Shown one piece after another: positions 34,018 through 45,231 of a DNA stretch of 64,000 nt; positions within the stretch are counted from its first letter, which is position 1; every line of letters starts with the position of its first letter. The DNA is taken from positions 62,001 through 126,000 of the forward strand of contig JAPXFQ010002398.1 in assembly GCA_028564705.1 (NCBI GenBank). The letters run 5' to 3'. This DNA comes from Apricaphanius iberus (lineage: Eukaryota > Chordata > Actinopteri > Cyprinodontiformes > Aphaniidae). Both the position numbers and the translations under genes were made by a program. Below the pieces are notes generated by a model. It saw only the letters and a list, made by a program, of their open reading frames with translations. It searched no databases and was not told where the DNA came from.

Positions 34018-35214
34018 CCCTCTAGGCGCCAAAGTCGCAATATTGCAACAAGCAACATTGCTGACTTTAACGAGCCACAGCTGCAGATAAGTTAATTACT
34101 ACTTTACGTCAGGAGATGGTGGTCATGTGTACCTTTAATCTAGGACAGATTTTTGGTGTGTTACAATGGAAACTTTTTGAGTAAATCACCTTTTTTAGGC
34201 ACCTCTGCGAGTGAGACAGCGTGCAGCTGCTGCGGTCAAAGCATAGAGAGAGCGAGTTTTAGAAAGTTAAAACTTACGATACTGAGACATCCCAGTTCCC
34301 CACTGGAGAGTATTGGCTTTTTCAGATTCTGAAGAGGAATATTTAGACTACCCTCTGATCAAGATGTCCAAGGAGAAAGAAAGCGAAGCTCAAGCAGCAC
34401 ACAGCAGCAGCCGGCCGGCCGGTCCCGTTCGCCATTACGATCCACAGCAGCAACAGGTTTGATGCTGTTGGTCACGTTCTCCCACTGGGAGAAAGGTATA
34501 TGATCGGGTAGTAGGGTGGTCATAACAACTGTAATTCAGAAGAAGCAGGAATGTCAAAATCCGTGGAAATAGTAACAGATGCGGTAGAAAAAAAGCGAGA
34601 GAAATCAGACTGCTGATAAGCTTGTAAACTGCAGTAAAGTTCACTTTCCCGCTGCAAATGACGATGTTTATGATGATGGGGAGGTATGAGGAAGAGTTTG
34701 ATGAAGATCATCAATTCATCACTACTGGATCAGAAAATTTGATGAGCCTGTTGTTTATTTTGGATATGGCTCTGTAGAATTCTGATCCCAATAATTTATA
34801 TTCTGTTAAATGTAGTGAATAGACTAATGGAGGCTCATAACAAAGGAAATAGACAGATATGTCCACCTATTCTTGAAAAAAATGGAAATAAATACTAAAA
34901 ATACATATGTAGAAATCACATAGGCCCATATAGAAAAATTAAAATAATAATATTCAAAATAAAGTACATTTTAAACTATGTAAAAAAATAAAGGCCTGTA
35001 AACTTATTGCAAACCAAAATTGCCAATGCTGGATGTCATCATAATATGCAAATTAGATTTGTTAATTTTTTCCCATCAAAAACTTTGGATCATGCTGAAG
35101 ATTTTTCTCATTTACAATATACCTTTCTCTATAACCATATTAAAACTACAACATTTTGAAGTAGTGATATCAAAATTGAATATTTTATAGAAAAAAACCC
35201 CGGCACCTAAAGAG
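34018..35214 (+). mobile_element. piggyBac-like non-autonomous element inside the L2 LINE
   Basis: 1,197 bases flanked by TTAA (34014-34017 and 35215-35218). The ends are CCCTCTAGGCGCCAAAG and, on the minus strand, CTCTTTAGGTGCCGGGG. TTAA targets with CCCT-type ends are usual for piggyBac. The L2 sequence resumes on either side. No full transposase; only an N-terminal-like remnant is present. Confidence 0.8.
34319..34460 (+). pseudogene. piggyBac transposase N-terminal remnant
   Basis: The frame reads FSDSEEEYLDYPLIKMSKEK and, after further polar residues, RPAGPVRHYDPQQQQV before a stop. Acidic, Ser-rich N termini are common in piggyBac transposases, but there is no catalytic domain here, so the assignment leans on the element's ends. 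Confidence 0.4.
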
Positions 35215-35989
35215 TTAACTTCATTCCATATCCATCTAACCAGCATGTTGTTTTTGCTTTTATCTACTGTGGCACCAAGTTGTCTGTTACGTTTTGGGAA
35301 AGTTATGGTATCATTTAGCTATAGGTTAAAAGTATAAATTTTTCTACTCTTCTTATTGGATTCAATTGGAAGTGTGTCATGAAGTTCTTTTTCTGTCTCC
35401 AAGGCACAAATTTTGTCCAGGAGTAAGCGTATTTCTTGTTTATATATCCGACAGTTTTCAGAAGGCACTGTTTGTGTTACTCCCTCAGCCACATTGACAA
35501 GATTGTCGCCGCTGGCTCGTCAGATGAGTTGTAAAAAACGGCATAAAAGTAATTAAAAAGTCTTGGTTAACTTAAAAGAAGAGAATAAAATCATATCCAA
35601 GACATGTCAAAAAAAGAATGATTAAAAATTATTAGAAATTGATTAAAGAGGCAAGAGCAAGCTGAAATCACGTCTGCACTCTTGAGAAGCAGAAAGATGT
35701 TCTACCTACATATATACCTATATTTTCACTTAATGGAGAGCAATGCACTCCACTAGTAAAAACATTCAAATCCATAGCTACCAGGTAACACTAATAAAAG
35801 CCCAGAATGAAGAAATGTAAATTATTTATTGATACTTTATACTTAAAATGAGAGTACAAGAAGAAATAGATGAAAACTTTCAAGGCACTCAATCATCTTT
35901 TTAAAAAACAAAAATGATGAATAAATAAAAACTGAACACGAACAAAAATACATTTATACAATACAGTTATGTTTTTGATCATCTCAGCT

Positions 35990-38470
35990 TCGTCTGAGAA
36001 GATCTATGATTTAAACCAGCCTAGTGCTGTTCCCTTGATCCCTACAACATGTTCAAGCCTTTCTGAGAGAATACTATGATTGACTGTGTCAAAAGCAGCA
36101 CTGAGATCTAACAAGACCAGAACAGTCACAAATCCATTATCTGAGGCCATTAGAATATCATTAGTAACTTTCACCAGTGCTGTTTCAGTGCATTAAGCTC
36201 TACAACCTGATTGAAATTATTCAAACAGGTTGTTGCTATTTAGATGCTCACATCCTTGATTAGCAACAATTTTCTCAAGCATTGTGGATAAGAAAGGAAG
36301 GTTAGATATAGGTATGTAGTTAGCTAAGTCATCTTGATCTAGGGAGGGTTTTTGAGTAAAGGTTTAATTACAGCAACTTTAAATTCCTGAGGCACATATC
36401 CATTTATTAAAGATATATTCATCATGTCTAGAATAGGGCCATTAACCAGAGGGAACACTTCCTTGAATAATTTGGTTGGTATTGGGTCTAACATACAAGT
36501 TGAGGGTTTAGATGAAGGTAATATTTGTGATAATTCCAAAAGTTCAACAGCATCAAAATGGTACAGACATAAACATGGTTCTACACTTCTCTCTTATACT
36601 GCCTCATTTCCTGAAATAGTTAATCATGTTTGAGAGAATGCCAATTATTTTTTTTAATAGAATTTATTTTATTTATGAAAAACCCCATGAAGTCATCAGT
36701 ACTGAGAGAAGGGGGGACAGTTGGCTCAACAGAGCTAAGACTCGAGAAATATGCTGTTCTAGCTTCTTGAAGGGTGTTTTTATAAAGTAGAAGACTATTT
36801 TTCCCGGTTAGAAAGGAATCATTTTAATGTGTAGAGCGCCATTTTCTCTCCAGGTTCCTAGTATTCTGTTTTAAAGTACGAAACTCTGCACTAAACCAGG
36901 GAGCCAGCCTCCTATGGCTGATTACCTTCTTTTTTAAGGGGGCCACACTGTCTAGTGCCAAACGCAGTCAGGAAGTAATACTTTGAACCAGACCATCAAT
37001 TTCTAAAGGGTTAGTGTTGGAATTACTGCCGTCCACTGTGGTATTCTGAGACGGATAGGGAATCAAGAATGGAACAGATTCGTTAAAACTTGTTACAGCA
37101 CTGTCTGATAAAGTTCTACTGTAATGAATTATAATTACCTGATCAGTGTTTAAAACTAAATTAAAAAAAATAAATCTGAGATCTGGTCCAAGAATTGAGA
37201 GTAAGGGCCTGGTGGATGATACAAAACCAAAAAAAGTGGTTTTAATGTTTTGCAGCTTGGATGAGGAAAACTAAGAATTAGATGTTCAAAAGAGCTGTAG
37301 TTAATAATTGGTCTAGGGCGAATTTGCAAATCTGAATTTGAATAAAAGGTGGTTGCAACTCCTCCTCCTCACCCAGTACTTCTAGGAATGTGAAAATCTT
37401 GATAATTGGAAGGAGTTGACTCATTTATAATTACAAAATCCTCCTGCTCCTGCTGCAACCAGGTTTCTGACAGGCAAAACAGATCAGTTTTACTATCACA
37501 CATCAAGTTATTTACTAAAAAAGTATTTGAGGAGAGGGATCGTATGTTTAGTAAACCACATGTAATTGCCCTATTTCCTTATTTGGTCCGAGCCGTATTT
37601 ATTTTAATGAGATTTTCATGGTTTAATTTTGTCTGGTTAACTTTTAGTCTATTTGTTTCTGGATGTGGGCAAGACACTGTCTCAATGGGGTATTGCGTGG
37701 GTAACAGCACAGAAGCTGCAGATAGGTGGGTTAAACTACGAATCTGCTTCCTGGTCTGGACCCTGGTTTGTCAGTGTTTTGAAGGACTAATAAATCTGTC
37801 CAGATTCCTAGGAAGAAGAGCTGCTCCATCCAAAGTGGGATGTATGTGGTCTCTCCAGATCAGACCAGGTTTTCCCCAAAAAGTTTTCCAATTATCAATG
37901 TAGCCCACGTTGTTTGCTGGACACCACTTAGACAACCATCGATGAAATGACAGTATGCGGCTAAACATGTCGTCACTGGTCCGATCGGGCAGGGGACCAG
38001 GAAAGATTACACAGTCCAATAACTTTTTAGCAAACTTACACACCGAAGCAACACTAATTTTAGTGACCTACGATTGGCTTAATCGGGTGTCATTACCGCC
38101 AGCATGAATAACAATCTTACTTTATTTACGCTTATCCTTAGCCAGCAGTTTCAGGTGGAATTTTATGTCGCCTGTTCTGGCCCCTAGAAAACATTTGACT
38201 ATGGTTGATGGTGTCTCTAATGCCACGTTTTGGACTATGGAACTGCCAAATACCAGAGTCTGTTTCTCAGTGGGTGCGTCACTGAGTGGGGAAAATCTGT
38301 TAAAAACACAGTAAGGTTGGTGGTGCCCTTTTGCGCTGGGAACGATTCTTTCTACGTATCGTCACTCAGCTGCGTGGGTTCTGTTCGAGGACCGCCAGGT
38401 GATTCTATACTTTCTAGCTCCGCCTCTAACGCTGCAACCCTTGCCTCCAACGCTACGAAAATGAATACAA
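35990..38470 (-). pseudogene. L2-type LINE, ORF1 to reverse transcriptase, 3'-deleted
   Basis: On the minus strand: a coiled-coil start (VALEARVAALEAELESIESP, near 38450), an esterase domain with LVFGSSIVQNV (near 38240), IVIHAGGNDTRL (near 38110) and RDHIHPTLDGAALL (near 37850), a worn endonuclease, and the linker and reverse transcriptase start (SSKPSTCMLDPIPTKLFKE near 36520). It stops around 36000 at the residues equivalent to GWFKSYL. The rest of the reverse transcriptase and the 3' tail are missing. The esterase blocks G-S-S, GGND and D-x-x-H are better kept here than in the 33 kb copy. Stops and shifts are frequent. Closest relative in the window: 9551-10985. Confidence 0.85.
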
Positions 38471-38705
38471 ATAATTTATAAAGTATTTGTTTGAAATAAG
38501 TATTCATAAAAAACAAACAAACAAAGAAACATGTTTTTTTGCCTTTTCCAAATACCGTATCCCGGTTTGGCTCCACCCCTTATATGTGGATATGAAGAGG
38601 CAATACCAGAAACATATATGGCCTGTATATGCACCTCAATTTGGCCTATATGTGGCATATATAAGCATATATGTGGCACATGTATTATAATAAAAGTGCA
38701 CATGC

Positions 38706-38815
38706 GCTGTATAAAAGAGATGTTTAAAAGAACTGTAGCCATTAATTGATCTGGGATTAATTTGAATGAAAATGGTTGCAACCCCTTCTTCTTGCCTATT
38801 ACTTTAAGTAATCTA
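38706..38815 (-). pseudogene. L2 fragment, left part of an interrupted copy
   Basis: Matches about 37280-37375 (for example AAAAGA-CTGTAG-TAAT and GGTTGCAAC on the plus strand). Its continuation is found at 42105-42400, past 3.3 kb of inserted elements. Confidence 0.7.
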
Positions 38816-39115
38816 TCCATTGATTGTCTACACTGCCCATCTTTGAGGGGTTGATGCCTATCTCCGGTGTTCAACGGGCGAGAGGTGGACAGGACACCAG
38901 TCGATCACAGGGCAACATAGAGACAGACAGGACAGACAACCATGCACGCACACACTCACACCCATGCACAGGGAGAATGTGCAAACTCTAATAAGACCCT
39001 GAGAAAGACCCTGGGCTGGGATTTGAATGCAGGACCTTCTTGCTGCAAAGCAACAGTACTATACACTGTGCCACCCTGCGATCTTCAACTTCTAGTTACT
39101 ACAGCACATAGAGTG
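38816..39115 (-). repeat. Dispersed repeat with RTE-like tail
   Basis: Carries the widespread fish sequence GATCACAGGGCAACA, AGACAGACAGGACA, CATGCACGCACACACTCACA and a left end ATCTATCCATTG, like the complement of a GGAT tail. A second piece of the family is at 52013-52160. It carries no frame of its own. Confidence 0.6.
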
Positions 39116-39129
39116 CCCTCGTCAAAGTC

Positions 39130-40285
39130 TTCAATGACATCCGTACAAATACTGACAGTGGTTAAAACCACAGTACTTGTATTATTACACCTCAGTGCAG
39201 CGTTTGACACAGTTTATCATGATATATTACTGGAATGTCTAGAGAGCTGGGTCAGGCTCTCTGGTACAGTACTCGACTGGTTCAAAACCTACTTCAAGAA
39301 CAGGAATTTATTTGTATCGATTAGCCAGTTATCATCACAAAACACAGAAATCACATGTGGGGTCCCCCAGTGCTCCATCCTAGGGCCCCTCCTATTTGGC
39401 ATCTACATGCTCCCACTAAGCCAAATTATAACCACTAACAATGTTAACTACCAACACTATGCTGATGATACTCAGCTGTATATTTCAATGTCACCAGGTG
39501 ATGTTGAACACGTCCAAATCCTCAATAAATGCATTGAGCAAATTAACAGCTGGATGTCCCATAATTTCCTCCAATTGAACAAAAACAAAACTGAATTACT
39601 TATCTTTGGATCGAAAAAAGATCGACAAAATATCAGTAATCAGCTTAAACAGGCCCAACTAGAAACTACAAACCAGGCCAGAAATCTAGGTGTAATAATG
39701 GACTCAGACCTGAACCTCCAGGGTCACATAAAGACAATAACAAGTTCAGCTTTTTATCACCTGGGGAACATTTCTAGGATTAAAGGACTGATGACACAAG
39801 GAGACCTAGAAAAACTCATCCATGCATTTATCTCTAGCCGTCTTGATTAATGTAACAGTATCTTCACAGCTCTACCTAAAAATCAAATCAGACAGCTGCG
39901 GCTGATACAGAACGATACTGCTCGTGTTCTCAGGAGAACCAGGAAAGCAGAACACATCACCCCAGTTCTAAAGTCCTTACACTGGCTCCCTGTAGCTCAG
40001 AGAATAGACTTCAAAGTGCTTTTATTAGTCTATAAATAATTGAATGGGTTAGCACCAGAGTACATTAAAGATCTGCTATCATGGTACAAACCATCCAGAT
40101 CACTCAGGTCCTCCAGCTCTAGTTTACTGATCATCCTTAAAACCAGAACCAAACAAGGAGAAGCAGCTTTCCGTTTCTATGCTCCTCATATCTGAAACAA
40201 ACTAATGGAAGAATGCAAAGCTGGAAAGACACTGAACTCTTTTAAGTCTAAAATTAAAACTTACATATTTAGACTCGCATGTGAG
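39130..40285 (+). pseudogene. L2 reverse transcriptase C-terminal half
   Basis: A frame open to 39850 reads LLHLSAAFDTVYHDILLE, CGVPQCSILGPLLFGIYML (the usual PQGS is PQCS), YADDTQLYISM and NLGVIMDSDLNLQGHIK. A stop after ISSRLD breaks it. Downstream residues (LHWLPVAQRIDFKVLLLVYK, then stops, then NSFKSKIKTYIF) complete the usual C terminus. Catalytic YADD is kept but the protein is truncated at both ends. Confidence 0.85.
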
Positions 40286-40392
40286 TAACTGTTTTTACTT
40301 GCTTGTTTTTAATTTTTACACAAATTATAGTCTTGATTACTGTATGATGTATGTATGTATGTATATGAATGTTTCTGAGCAAGATCAGTTAG

Positions 40393-41660
40393 AATCAGAA
40401 TCAGAATCAGCTTTAATGGCCAAGTATGACACATACAAGTATGACGCATACAAGGAATTTACAGATACAGTACAGCCTGTCCAAGATCATTACAAACAAC
40501 AACAACAACAAACAGATCCAGGTCACTGTTGGGCATGTAGCCACCGAGCGGCGCTCCCGTTTATGAAACATAGAGAAATACACATCTGGGGAGGGGAGGG
40601 TTCCACGGTGAGGGGAAAAAAAACGCTCAACTGTGTTGTGGGTCCGTACAGCACTCACAACACAGGTAATAGACAAAACCACACCAAAAAACATTTAAGC
40701 ACATATTCAGACAATAACAATGACACATCAGGAAGGATGGGGAGGTATGAGCTCCAGTCCACAGGTTAACGCGCTGCCATCAAGGCGCGCTGTTATCCAG
40801 CTTCCTGTTGCAGGAGAGAGAATTAAGGATACAGCAAGACGGTGTGTGTGAATGTGAGTGTGTGTAACCATGTCAGTGTGTGCGTCAGTAGATGCAGGTG
40901 TACGGGGGAGAGGAGATTCTGTTGACATTCTTCTCAGGGACATTTGATTAGGACCAGGTTGAAGGTCTTCATGGGAGCCAAAATATAAATTATTTGGATT
41001 GCAGGGAGAGATCAAATATTCCTCTCTGTCCCTTCAGTCTGTCAGTGGTTTCTTTTGTAGTCTAATTCAGCCAAATTGTAGTTCAAATTAAAGTTCCAAA
41101 TCCAAATTAATTCCCAGATTAATAGTTCCAAATCCAATTAATTTCCAGTTGCCCCAATCCGCACCGACAGTTTCTCCAAGTCCGATGACAAATTGCGGAT
41201 GAGTCCCAGAGCGCCAGCCAGATCGCCTCTTACAGTGTCTGTTCTGCGTCCCAGCTCCCACAGCATTTGGTTCTGAGTCCCATCAGTACGAATCAACGCA
41301 TCCAGCTGTTCCTTCAGCCGTCCAATCACTTCCAGAACAGTGACCAATCTCGACCGTGTTTCAGGTCTTTTTTGCCATTTTTCGGTAGTTCCAGTAACTG
41401 CCCATTCCAATCAGCAGAAACCCGATCACCATGATTGACACCCCGGTTGATCCTTACCGGTGCTTCGGAGAGTTGAGTAGATTTTATCAATAGCATTCAG
41501 AGACCAGCTGACCATTTCCATCTTCGGTTATTCAGTTTGGTTTCGAAGAAAATTGCCAAAAGATACTCCAGATAGAGGCACAGGAGACAGAGAGCTGTGG
41601 GATAAGACACAGGAGGAGGGAGGGAAAAAAGCGACCGTCCTCGCTGAGAGCTGAGCAGAA
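40393..41660 (-). mobile_element. LINE-tailed non-autonomous retroelement, copy 2
   Basis: Second copy of the 966-2223 element, differing by scattered substitutions and a small duplication near 40430-40445 (AAGTATGAC repeated). The tail GATTCTGATTCTGATTCT lies at the left. TTAG at 40389-40392 and 41661-41664 is a candidate target duplication, and the flanks rejoin to the tandem unit GATCAGTTAGTGAATAAAAA of the L2 3' UTR. It is shorter at its 5' end than copy 1 by about ten bases. Confidence 0.8.
41138..41410 (-). CDS. Small coiled-coil ORF inside LINE-tailed element (copy 2)
   Basis: 90 codons, same start MEWAVTGTTEKWQ as copy 1 and the same coiled-coil-like body, with a few replacements (for example VLEVIG for VLEAIG, LWELGRR for LGDLGRR) and a different C-terminal end caused by a small indel. 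The hydrophobic segment in the other frame (SIMVIGFLLIGMGSYWNYRK) is also kept. Retention in both copies is compatible with function but two copies cannot prove it. Confidence 0.35.
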   Translation of the reverse strand: MEWAVTGTTEKWQKRPETRSRLVTVLEVIGRLKEQLDALIRTDGTQNQMLWELGRRTDTVRGDLAGALGLIRNLSSDLEKLSVRIGATGN

Positions 41661-41664
41661 TTAG

Positions 41665-41912
41665 TGAATTAAAACTGAGCTTTTTCAGCAAGATCAGTTA
41701 GTGGAAGGAAGACCTGTGAGCTTTCAGCAAGATCAGTTAGTGAATAAAAACTGTGAGCTTTTTCAGCAAGATCAGTTAGTTGAAGGAAGAACTGTGAGCT
41801 TTTCAGTGAGATCAGTTACTGAATAAAAATTGTGAGCTTTTTCAGCAAAATCATTAAGTGGAAGGAAGAACTGTGAGCTTTTCAGCGAGATCAGTTAGTG
41901 AATAAAAACTGT
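41665..41912 (+). repeat. Tandem array in L2 3' UTR (units about 37-41 bp)
   Basis: Six or so units of the form GAGCTTTTTCAGCAAGATCA-GTTAGTG, alternating between GGAAGGAAGAACTGT and AATAAAAACTGT endings, so the true repeat is a dimer near 78 bases. A partial unit (GAGCAAGATCAGTTAG) lies at 40377-40392 on the other side of the inserted element. Confidence 0.85.
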
Positions 41913-42104
41913 GTTTTTACCTGCTTGTCCTTGCATTGTTGTATTGTCTTTATTATTGTCTTATTGTAATTGCTTTCTTGTATTTTAATCATCAAATTGA
42001 TTTATGCTGTGTTCCAATTTTAATCATGTAAAGCGCCTTGAATTGCATTATGTTGAAAGTGTGCAATACAAATACAATTGCCTTGCCTTGCCTTCTAGGC
42101 AAGA

Positions 42105-42400
42105 ACATTTAAATAATTAGGAGATTACTCATCTATACTGACATAATCCTCCTGCTGCAGCCAGGTTTCCATGGGACAAATCGAATCAATCAATCACAAA
42201 TCAAGTCAATTACTAATAAAGTCTTTGAGGAGAGAGATCTTATGTTAATAAACCACATTTTTCTGTTCAATCAAAGTTCTATTTATTTTTATGACCTTTT
42301 AATTATTTCCTTTTTGTAGGTTAACTTTTTATCCATTTGATTTTGGCCGTGGGCAAGACATTGTCTCAATTCGGTAATGGGTCGGTAACGCTACTTGTTT
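42105..42400 (-). pseudogene. L2 fragment, right part of an interrupted copy
   Basis: Matches about 37380-37700 (for example AATCCTCCTGCT, CAACCAGGTTTC or its variant, TTTGAGGAGAGAGATC, GTGGGCAAGACA-TGTCTCAAT). It continues the fragment at 38706-38815. Confidence 0.75.
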
Positions 42401-42785
42401 ACTTTTGCACACTTTATGAGTCCAAAAATAGTCACATTTAATCAATTTACAAAATTACATGAGAGTTTGCTGCCACACTAGACTGAATAAACCTCCAAAT
42501 TTGCGGGTCACCACGCTGACTGCTAGCTTAGGTAGCTATAGTCAACATGGAGCGGCACTGCTAGTGACACACAAGACAATAGACATTTCTAAAAATGCTG
42601 CGAGGAGGAATGTTTTTTTTTCAGTGGCATCAATACTAAATCAATTAAATACTGAAGTTTAGATATTTGTTCTAAATGTCTGTATATTATTTATATGTCA
42701 TATTTTGTTTAATGTTATTTAAACAGAAAATAAAGTTAAATAACTGTTTAATAAATAAAAGTACTCTTCTTAACCATTAGTATTT

Positions 42786-42877
42786 GTATTTTGTGTAAAT
42801 AAATTACTCCGTTTGGCCTGCGGCTCTTTGATATTGATTTTGGCCCACTGAGGGAAAAACTTTGGCCACCCCTGACC
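42786..42877 (-). mobile_element. hAT-type terminal fragment
   Basis: On the minus strand it begins CAGGGGTGGCCAAAGTTTTT, a common hAT end, and runs through GGGCCAAAATCAATATCAAA. The other end was not found. Confidence 0.45.
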
Positions 42878-42879
42878 CC

Positions 42880-45223
42880 TGACGGTCAGTCATAGAATGA
42901 CAGCAGGTGCCTAAACATGTCTAAATGTGTATCGGCATATCCCAATCAAAAAGGAACATTGATTTGTATTCTGTGCATGTTCTATTAGCAATGAATTTGG
43001 TCTTTTGAGTTGAGGAACTACTTGTATGCTCCCTCTGGCATACAAATTCCATGAATAAGGGAGTAGCTCTCTCTGTTCTCTCTCTCTCTACCCCTCTTGG
43101 CTCACGCGTATAAACAGGTTATCCTGAATGTTTCAGGAACCCGCATAGTGATCCTAACCGGAATATTGGCTGCAGGTAAACGTAGTCAGGGACTGTGACT
43201 CGACATACTCTTTGTTTTAGAGAGGTGTTTTTTATAAGTATATGTTTTGAAAACCATTCGAAAGGCTAACATGTATGTAAGGTTTACTCTAAAACACGAT
43301 GATACACTTTATGCAGTATAAAGATATAGTTAGTAGTAGTTAGATAGTTTCAGAAGTTCTTTAGAAACTAGGTTCTTCAACTGTGTTACCTTTTTTCCTA
43401 AAAACTACAGTCTAGGAGGTACAGCCAGTTGGCTAAACTGGATTAAAAAAAAGGTAAAAACAATGCTAACTGAATGTAATGCCTTCTGTTCCTTGTCATC
43501 AAAGCAAAATAATCAAAAACAAATGTTGAAAATCATATTTGAATTTAATGTAGTTCTTTTGCTGTTTTTCTGCGAGAGGGAACTAGAACATAAAGAAACT
43601 TATGTTTTATTAAGTCATTAACACATTATCACATCTAGAACATCCTTTGTCTATTTGTAGAGCATTCTCCATGCATTGCTTTGCGTCTAATAGCTTTGTT
43701 GCATTTGTGTTCTGCTGCTGTCTCTACAACATTAGGGGTCTTTGGATGAAGTGCCAATGGACAGCTTGCAATGGTTTCTCACTGCATGCAGCTTGAATAA
43801 TTGATGCATTGATTGCCTGCGTATTCATGGGTACAAAAAGGCTTTTCCTATTTGCTGTCTAACACACTGCTTCAATCTTATATAGCCCTCCCCTGTGGTA
43901 AAATGCACACGCAAGCAAGTTATTTGGCTTACATACAGTACAGTAAAGCCAGTGTGCTGCATCATCTGATTACCACAAGCCACTATTGTTGGACCTTATA
44001 ATGAGGTTAATTTATTAGGTTGTACTAGTGCAAATTTGGACTTTTAAATAATAGATCACAATATATATTGAAGATACTCTACCTTAACTATATGAAATTC
44101 AGCATACTTCTCTTTAATAACATCAACAGCCCTATCTACTTTCATTCAAAGTAAATATTTTCTGCTTAACTGCCTCGTCAAAGGAAACACTGCTCTATTT
44201 AAGAAGCTCATCATAAACTCTGCCCCTCGTCTATGGTGACCTTGCAGAATCCCACGCTCCAAGGAAGCATTAACTGGCTGGGTTTTTCTCACCACCTCTC
44301 TACTTATTTATTCATGTTTGCACTATGCTCGCATATAAATCCCATAATTAAAGGAGATTTGTGTACAAAGACCTACAATGTGCAGCAAACTCTTAATAGA
44401 GGGTATTAGTTATGAAGCGTACCAGGCTGCATGGTTTCTTTTACAGCAAACAGAAGATACTGATGCAGAGAAGCTTTTCTATAGTCTTAACATGATAAGA
44501 TCTCATCACTTATGTTGTGAATTAACAGACTGAATACAAACAAACTGGTGGCCTCATTGGCTGGCCATCAAACTATTAACTGTCAGTAGTCAGCCATTGA
44601 ATTCCAATTAGCCAACCTAGCATTTCATAGTTCATTGCCATTTAATTGCTTGCCTTTCCAGTTTCACCATGGATAATAAAAACACATCGTGGCAGATGTA
44701 GTTGGGAAACCTTTTAGACTTTTGTGACCTTCTGAATTCAGCTGGATGGGATAAAAGGAATGAATGCTTATTTTTCTTTGCCCACAGGCCAAATGGAAAA
44801 TTATGAATACTAAAAAAGTTCTTTTTACATGAGTTTTTGCCCCCATTTTCATATTATGTGTGTTTGACCCACATGCAAAGAAGCATTTTATTGTAGAAAA
44901 GCGTCATCCTTTAATAAACATGTTCAGCCCTGCAAACAACATCAACGATACAATGGAAAGTCCACAAAATATAGTCCAAAGGTCACAAAGAACCAGTTTT
45001 TTTAAACATTTCAGCCACATGGTCGATGGAACCCATGTGAAGGATTCAGGGGTCAGCCAAAAAAGCCCCAGAAAGGCATTGTCTGCCATTATGAAGGATA
45101 ACCTTTCATTACAGACATGGGAGGCCACAGTGAAAGAATCCTCAAAAAAGAGCTAGGCCTTTAAGGTAACGAAGCCCGCAAAGAAATGCTTGACGTCTGC
45201 AGTGAGGAAATCCATGTTGAAAA
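42880..45223. other. No gene recognised
   Basis: Mostly AT-rich with a CT-rich stretch near 43070-43100. The 98-codon plus frame at 44860-45156 (starting MFDPHAKKHFIVEKRHP) has no motif I know. I see no exon with convincing splice sites. Confidence 0.4.
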
Positions 45224-45231
45224 GCATTGAA

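Larger units (their letters stand above)
30345..35700 (-). mobile_element. Near-full-length decayed L2 LINE, split by a piggyBac-like element
   Basis: On the minus strand it runs from a 5' UTR near 35700 through an esterase-type ORF1, an Ala/Ser/Pro-rich linker, the endonuclease, the reverse transcriptase and a 3' tail at 30345-30415 (AAGCACTTTGATTTGCCTTA and CTTGCC). Without the insertion at 34018-35214 it measures about 4.2 kb. An esterase (SGNH) domain before the endonuclease is known from fish L2 elements such as zebrafish L2-2. Stops, frame changes and a deletion in the reverse transcriptase disable it. Confidence 0.85.
39120..42095 (+). mobile_element. L2 LINE 3' half with nested insertion
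   Basis: A 5'-truncated L2 copy that keeps the reverse transcriptase core, C terminus, a long 3' UTR with a tandem array, and the full 3' tail at 42030-42095 (AAGCGCCTTGAATTGCATTA, TTGCCTTGCCTTGCC). The LINE-tailed element at 40393-41660 is inserted in its 3' UTR. The copy itself sits inside an older minus-strand L2 fragment. Confidence 0.85.

Noticed and set aside
41665..41912. CRISPR-like array
   Set aside because: Units are contiguous without unique spacers and lie in a LINE 3' UTR of a eukaryote; it is a minisatellite.
43070..43200. First exon with splice donor (CTGCAGGTAAACG)
   Set aside because: No open frame of use, no downstream exon and no conserved protein; a single GTAA site is not evidence.
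44860..45156. 98-codon plus frame
   Set aside because: No recognised domain or homology by eye, AT-rich surroundings, and an equally long overlapping frame on the other strand.
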